A stretch of DNA of 64,000 bases, from the NCBI RefSeq assembly GCF_024609265.1, contig NZ_JANHMP010000001.1, forward strand, positions 1,479,495-1,543,494, in the 5' to 3' direction. This DNA is from Geothrix campi (GTDB lineage Bacteria; Acidobacteriota; Holophagae; Holophagales; Holophagaceae). The translations under genes were made by a program, and so were the position numbers. Positions 61,808-64,000 of this stretch are shown here, piece after piece; the first letter of the stretch is position 1; each line of letters opens with the position of its first letter. Below the pieces are notes generated by a model. The model searched no databases, was not told the DNA's origin, and saw only the letters and a program-made list of their open reading frames with translations.

Positions 61808-62755
61808 ATGTTCGGCGAGATGAAGGTCTTTTCCGGGAGCAGCCACCCGGACCTGGCGAGGGGTATCGCCACCCACATGGGCATGCCCCTGGGAAAGCTG
61901 AAGATCACGCGGTTCTCCAACGAGAACATCAAGGTGAAGGTCGAGGAGAACGTCCGCGAATCGGACGTCTTCGTGATCCAGACCTCCTGCCCCCCCGTCA
62001 GCGACAACCTGCTGGAGCTGCTGATCCTCATCGACGCGCTGAAGTTCGCGTCCGCCGCCCGCATCACCGCGGTGCTGCCCTACTTCCCCTATGCCCGCAG
62101 CGACAAGAAGGACGAGGCGCGCATCTCCATCACGGCCCGGCTGGTGGCCGACCTGCTGGAGACCGCCGGCGCCGACCGTGTGCTCACCATGACCCTGCAC
62201 GCGCCGCAGATCCTGGGCTTCTTCCGCAAGCCCGCGGATCAGCTCCTGGCCACGCCCACGCTCACGAACTACTTCAAGACCAAGGACCTCTCCAATGCCG
62301 TGGTGGTGGCCACGGACGCCGGTGCCGCCAAGTTCGCGGGCCACTTCGCCAAGCGGCTCTCCGTGCCCATGGCCATCATCGACAAGCGCCGCTTCGACGA
62401 CTCCGAGAAGGCCCAGAGCGTGGCCCTCATCGGGGATGCGAAGGGCAAGGACGCCATCATCTACGATGACGAGATCGCCACCGGCGGCTCCATCAAGGAG
62501 GCGGCCCGCATCCTCCGCGAGTTCGGTGCCCGCACGGTCCGCGTGGGCGTCACCCACCCCGTGTTCTCGGGGAATGCCGTGGAGATGCTGACATCCGCCG
62601 ACCTGGACGAACTGGTGGTGACCGACAGCATCCCCGTCCCGCCCGACCGCGCCAAGGCCCTGCCCAACCTGCGGGTGCTCTCCACCGCCGCCCTCTTCGG
62701 TGATGCCATCCTCCGCATCCACGGGGGACGGAGCATCAGCGAAATGATGGACTGA
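61808..62755 (+). CDS. prs: ribose-phosphate pyrophosphokinase
   Basis: The 315-residue enzyme has MKVFSGSSHPDLARGIA, FSNENIKVKVEENVRESDVF (the ATP/Mg region), VLPYFPYARSDKKD (in parts) and the PRPP loop IIYDDEIATGGSIKEAA. It makes PRPP from ribose 5-phosphate and ATP. The ATG at 61808 follows a GGGGGA site; a GTG at 61754 is less likely. Its stop overlaps the start of a methyltransferase gene (TGATG). Confidence 0.94.
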   Translation: MFGEMKVFSGSSHPDLARGIATHMGMPLGKLKITRFSNENIKVKVEENVRESDVFVIQTSCPPVSDNLLELLILIDALKFASAARITAVLPYFPYARSDKKDEARISITARLVADLLETAGADRVLTMTLHAPQILGFFRKPADQLLATPTLTNYFKTKDLSNAVVVATDAGAAKFAGHFAKRLSVPMAIIDKRRFDDSEKAQSVALIGDAKGKDAIIYDDEIATGGSIKEAARILREFGARTVRVGVTHPVFSGNAVEMLTSADLDELVVTDSIPVPPDRAKALPNLRVLSTAALFGDAILRIHGGRSISEMMD

Positions 62756-63918
62756 TGCCAGTCCGCCTCGACCCCATCGAGGCACCGCCAAGCCTCGATC
62801 TGCTGGGCCCCTTGGGACCGGAGATCGCGCCCCTGTTCACCCGGCCCTTCCTGGTCCTGCACCGGGCTTCGGAACTGTACACCGCCCGCATCTGCCTCCT
62901 GCTGCTCTTCGACCTGGGCTGGGAGACCCGCCTGAGAAGCGGCGTCACCCTCGACGACCTCTGCGAGGGCCTGGCCCCCCAGGCCCGCAAACCCCTGGCC
63001 TGGATGCTGCCGTTCCTCGCCACGGCCGACCTGCTCGTGGCGGAGGAGGGGCGCTATGTGCTCCGGGGCCTCCCCGATCTCGACCTGGCTGATATCCGTG
63101 CGGCCGTGGACATCGAGGCGCCGGGCCATGCGACCAACTTCGACCTCCTCGACGGCGTGCGCTCCCACATCCAGCCCTTCTTCACCGAAGGCAAGGACGG
63201 CGACGCCCTGCTCTTCGACCTGGCGTTGTTCCCCCTCTGGCTGGCCTACTTCCGCAATGGGAACCTGGGCTACTTTCCCAACAACTTGCTGACCCTGCTG
63301 GCCCTCCGCGAGGGCCTGCCGCCCGGCGCACGGGTGCTGGAACTGGGGGGCGGCGCCGGCTCCTTCGCCCAGCTGGTGGCCCAGCAGGGGACCGAGGAAG
63401 GGTGGCTGGGCCGCATCGCTGAATACCGCTTCACGGACGTGGCGCCCACCTTCCTGCGGCGGGCCCAGCGGAACTTGGCCGCGGCCGCGCCCAGCCTGCC
63501 CCTCGCCTTCCAGGCCCTGGACCTGAACCGGCCCCTGGCGGCCCAGGGCATCGCCCCCGCCAGCCTCGACGCCATCGTGGGCATCAACGTGCTGCATGTG
63601 GCCCAGGATCTCGAGGCCACGCTCCGCGACCTCCGCGGCCACCTGAAGCCCGGGGGCCGGCTCGTCATCGGCGAATGCCTGAAGCCCAGCCTCGACACAC
63701 CGCTCTACCTGGAGTTCTTCTTCAACTTCATCAAGGCCTTCACCAGCGTGAAGCTCGACCCCCGCTGGCGGCCCCGCCACGGGTTCCTCACGCCTGAAGC
63801 CTGGGACGAGGCTCTGGGCCACGCGGGGTTCACCGGAATCCAGCACGTTCCCCCGCCCCGCCCCCTCATGGATCGCCACCCCAGCTTCACCGTAGGCGCC
63901 ATAACCGCGATGCCCTGA
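62755..63918 (+). CDS. class I SAM-dependent methyltransferase, O-methyltransferase-like
   Basis: The 387-residue protein has an N-terminal helical region, then a Rossmann methyltransferase domain with VLELGGGAGSFAQLV, FTDVAPTFLRRAQRN, LDAIVGINVLHVAQDLEATL and HLKPGGRLVIGE. The long N-terminal domain and motif set resemble O-methyltransferases and the methyltransferase units of polyketide systems. The substrate is unknown. It is translationally coupled to prs by a one-base overlap. Confidence 0.8.
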   Translation: MPVRLDPIEAPPSLDLLGPLGPEIAPLFTRPFLVLHRASELYTARICLLLLFDLGWETRLRSGVTLDDLCEGLAPQARKPLAWMLPFLATADLLVAEEGRYVLRGLPDLDLADIRAAVDIEAPGHATNFDLLDGVRSHIQPFFTEGKDGDALLFDLALFPLWLAYFRNGNLGYFPNNLLTLLALREGLPPGARVLELGGGAGSFAQLVAQQGTEEGWLGRIAEYRFTDVAPTFLRRAQRNLAAAAPSLPLAFQALDLNRPLAAQGIAPASLDAIVGINVLHVAQDLEATLRDLRGHLKPGGRLVIGECLKPSLDTPLYLEFFFNFIKAFTSVKLDPRWRPRHGFLTPEAWDEALGHAGFTGIQHVPPPRPLMDRHPSFTVGAITAMP

Positions 63919-63929
63919 ACCAAGAAGAG

Positions 63930-64000
63930 AAGCGGGGGCGGGGCGCCGCCTGGGAGTTTTGGGGGGGCCCAAACCACAGGCCCCCCCGGAAAACCCCCCC
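63930..64000. other. homopolymer-rich end segment
   Basis: The last ~70 bases are almost only G and C runs, with GGGGGGGCC and GGCCCCCCC as an inverted repeat and a final C-run. It follows the methyltransferase stop. This could be a terminator hairpin, but the homopolymers suggest a low-quality contig edge. Confidence 0.4.

Noticed and set aside
63930..64000. Inverted repeat GGGGGGGCC/GGCCCCCCC as a terminator
   Set aside because: The homopolymer-rich end of the window makes sequence quality doubtful, so it was not called as a terminator.

Overview
The window is about 64 kb of GC-rich DNA from a Gram-negative bacterium. The evidence for that envelope is a TorF-type porin, an ADP-heptose pathway kinase, a lipoprotein cytochrome c and a prepilin peptidase. 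The gene mix (split proton-pumping transhydrogenase, tungsten-type aldehyde:ferredoxin oxidoreductase, Hdr-like Fe-S membrane oxidoreductase, a TorF-Amt-GlnK operon under sigma-54, several M16/M50-type peptidases) suggests an anaerobic or respiratory acidobacterium near Geothrix/Holophaga. This is inference from family content. There is no rRNA or tRNA gene in the window to test it.

Layout. 0.4-6.1 kb: a DUF3606 protein and a full-length class I lanthipeptide (LanB) dehydratase. Divergent from LanB is a 52-residue, cysteine-free, Ser/Thr-rich ORF with a LanB-type leader signature, followed in the same direction by a LytS-like kinase and a LytTR regulator. This is the best candidate for an undescribed system: a dehydrated, non-lanthionine signal peptide with its own two-component sensor. 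6.2-17 kb: a DUF885 protein, HU, an M16 peptidase pair, a protoporphyrinogen-oxidase-like enzyme, a membrane M50-like protease and pntAA-pntAB-pntB. 17-25 kb: an Fe-S-type regulator facing a di-haem cytochrome c lipoprotein, a DoxX-like protein and GTP cyclohydrolase II; then an AcoR-type sigma-54 activator facing an aldehyde:ferredoxin oxidoreductase gene that has a good -24/-12 promoter and a ThiS/MoaD partner.

25-40 kb is largely housekeeping: nitroreductase, MBL hydrolase, a periplasmic MsrB-MsrA fusion, serine acetyltransferase, PlsC, PPIase, prepilin peptidase, a MarR/VOC pair with two operator dyads, methylmalonyl-CoA epimerase, an orphan sensor, holB-tmk, and heptose kinase with Trm112. 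A multi-hairpin intergenic element sits at 38.4 kb. 39.7-45 kb is a nitrogen module on the minus strand: a NifA/NtrC-like activator carrying GAFTDA instead of GAFTGA, then a sigma-54 promoter, a 59-residue membrane peptide, a TorF porin, Amt and a GlnK lacking the uridylylated tyrosine.

45-50.4 kb: superoxide dismutase, then a DAHP synthase preceded by a Tyr-Tyr-Trp-Phe leader peptide and a terminator, which is a probable aromatic attenuator. Directly behind it is a 13-repeat Kelch protein gene, then a second, truncated copy of the DAHP synthase 3' end with the terminator. The two copies share an 83-bp perfect repeat, so the Kelch gene looks inserted by recombination in aroF. 50.4-64 kb: an Hdr/Etf-type Fe-S oxidoreductase, a PTPS-like protein with signal peptidase I, DUF418, an AraC regulator with a small Cys protein, hsp20-lon, murA, a YafY regulator with DinB, prs and a methyltransferase. 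The last ~70 bases are homopolymer-rich and may be a contig edge.
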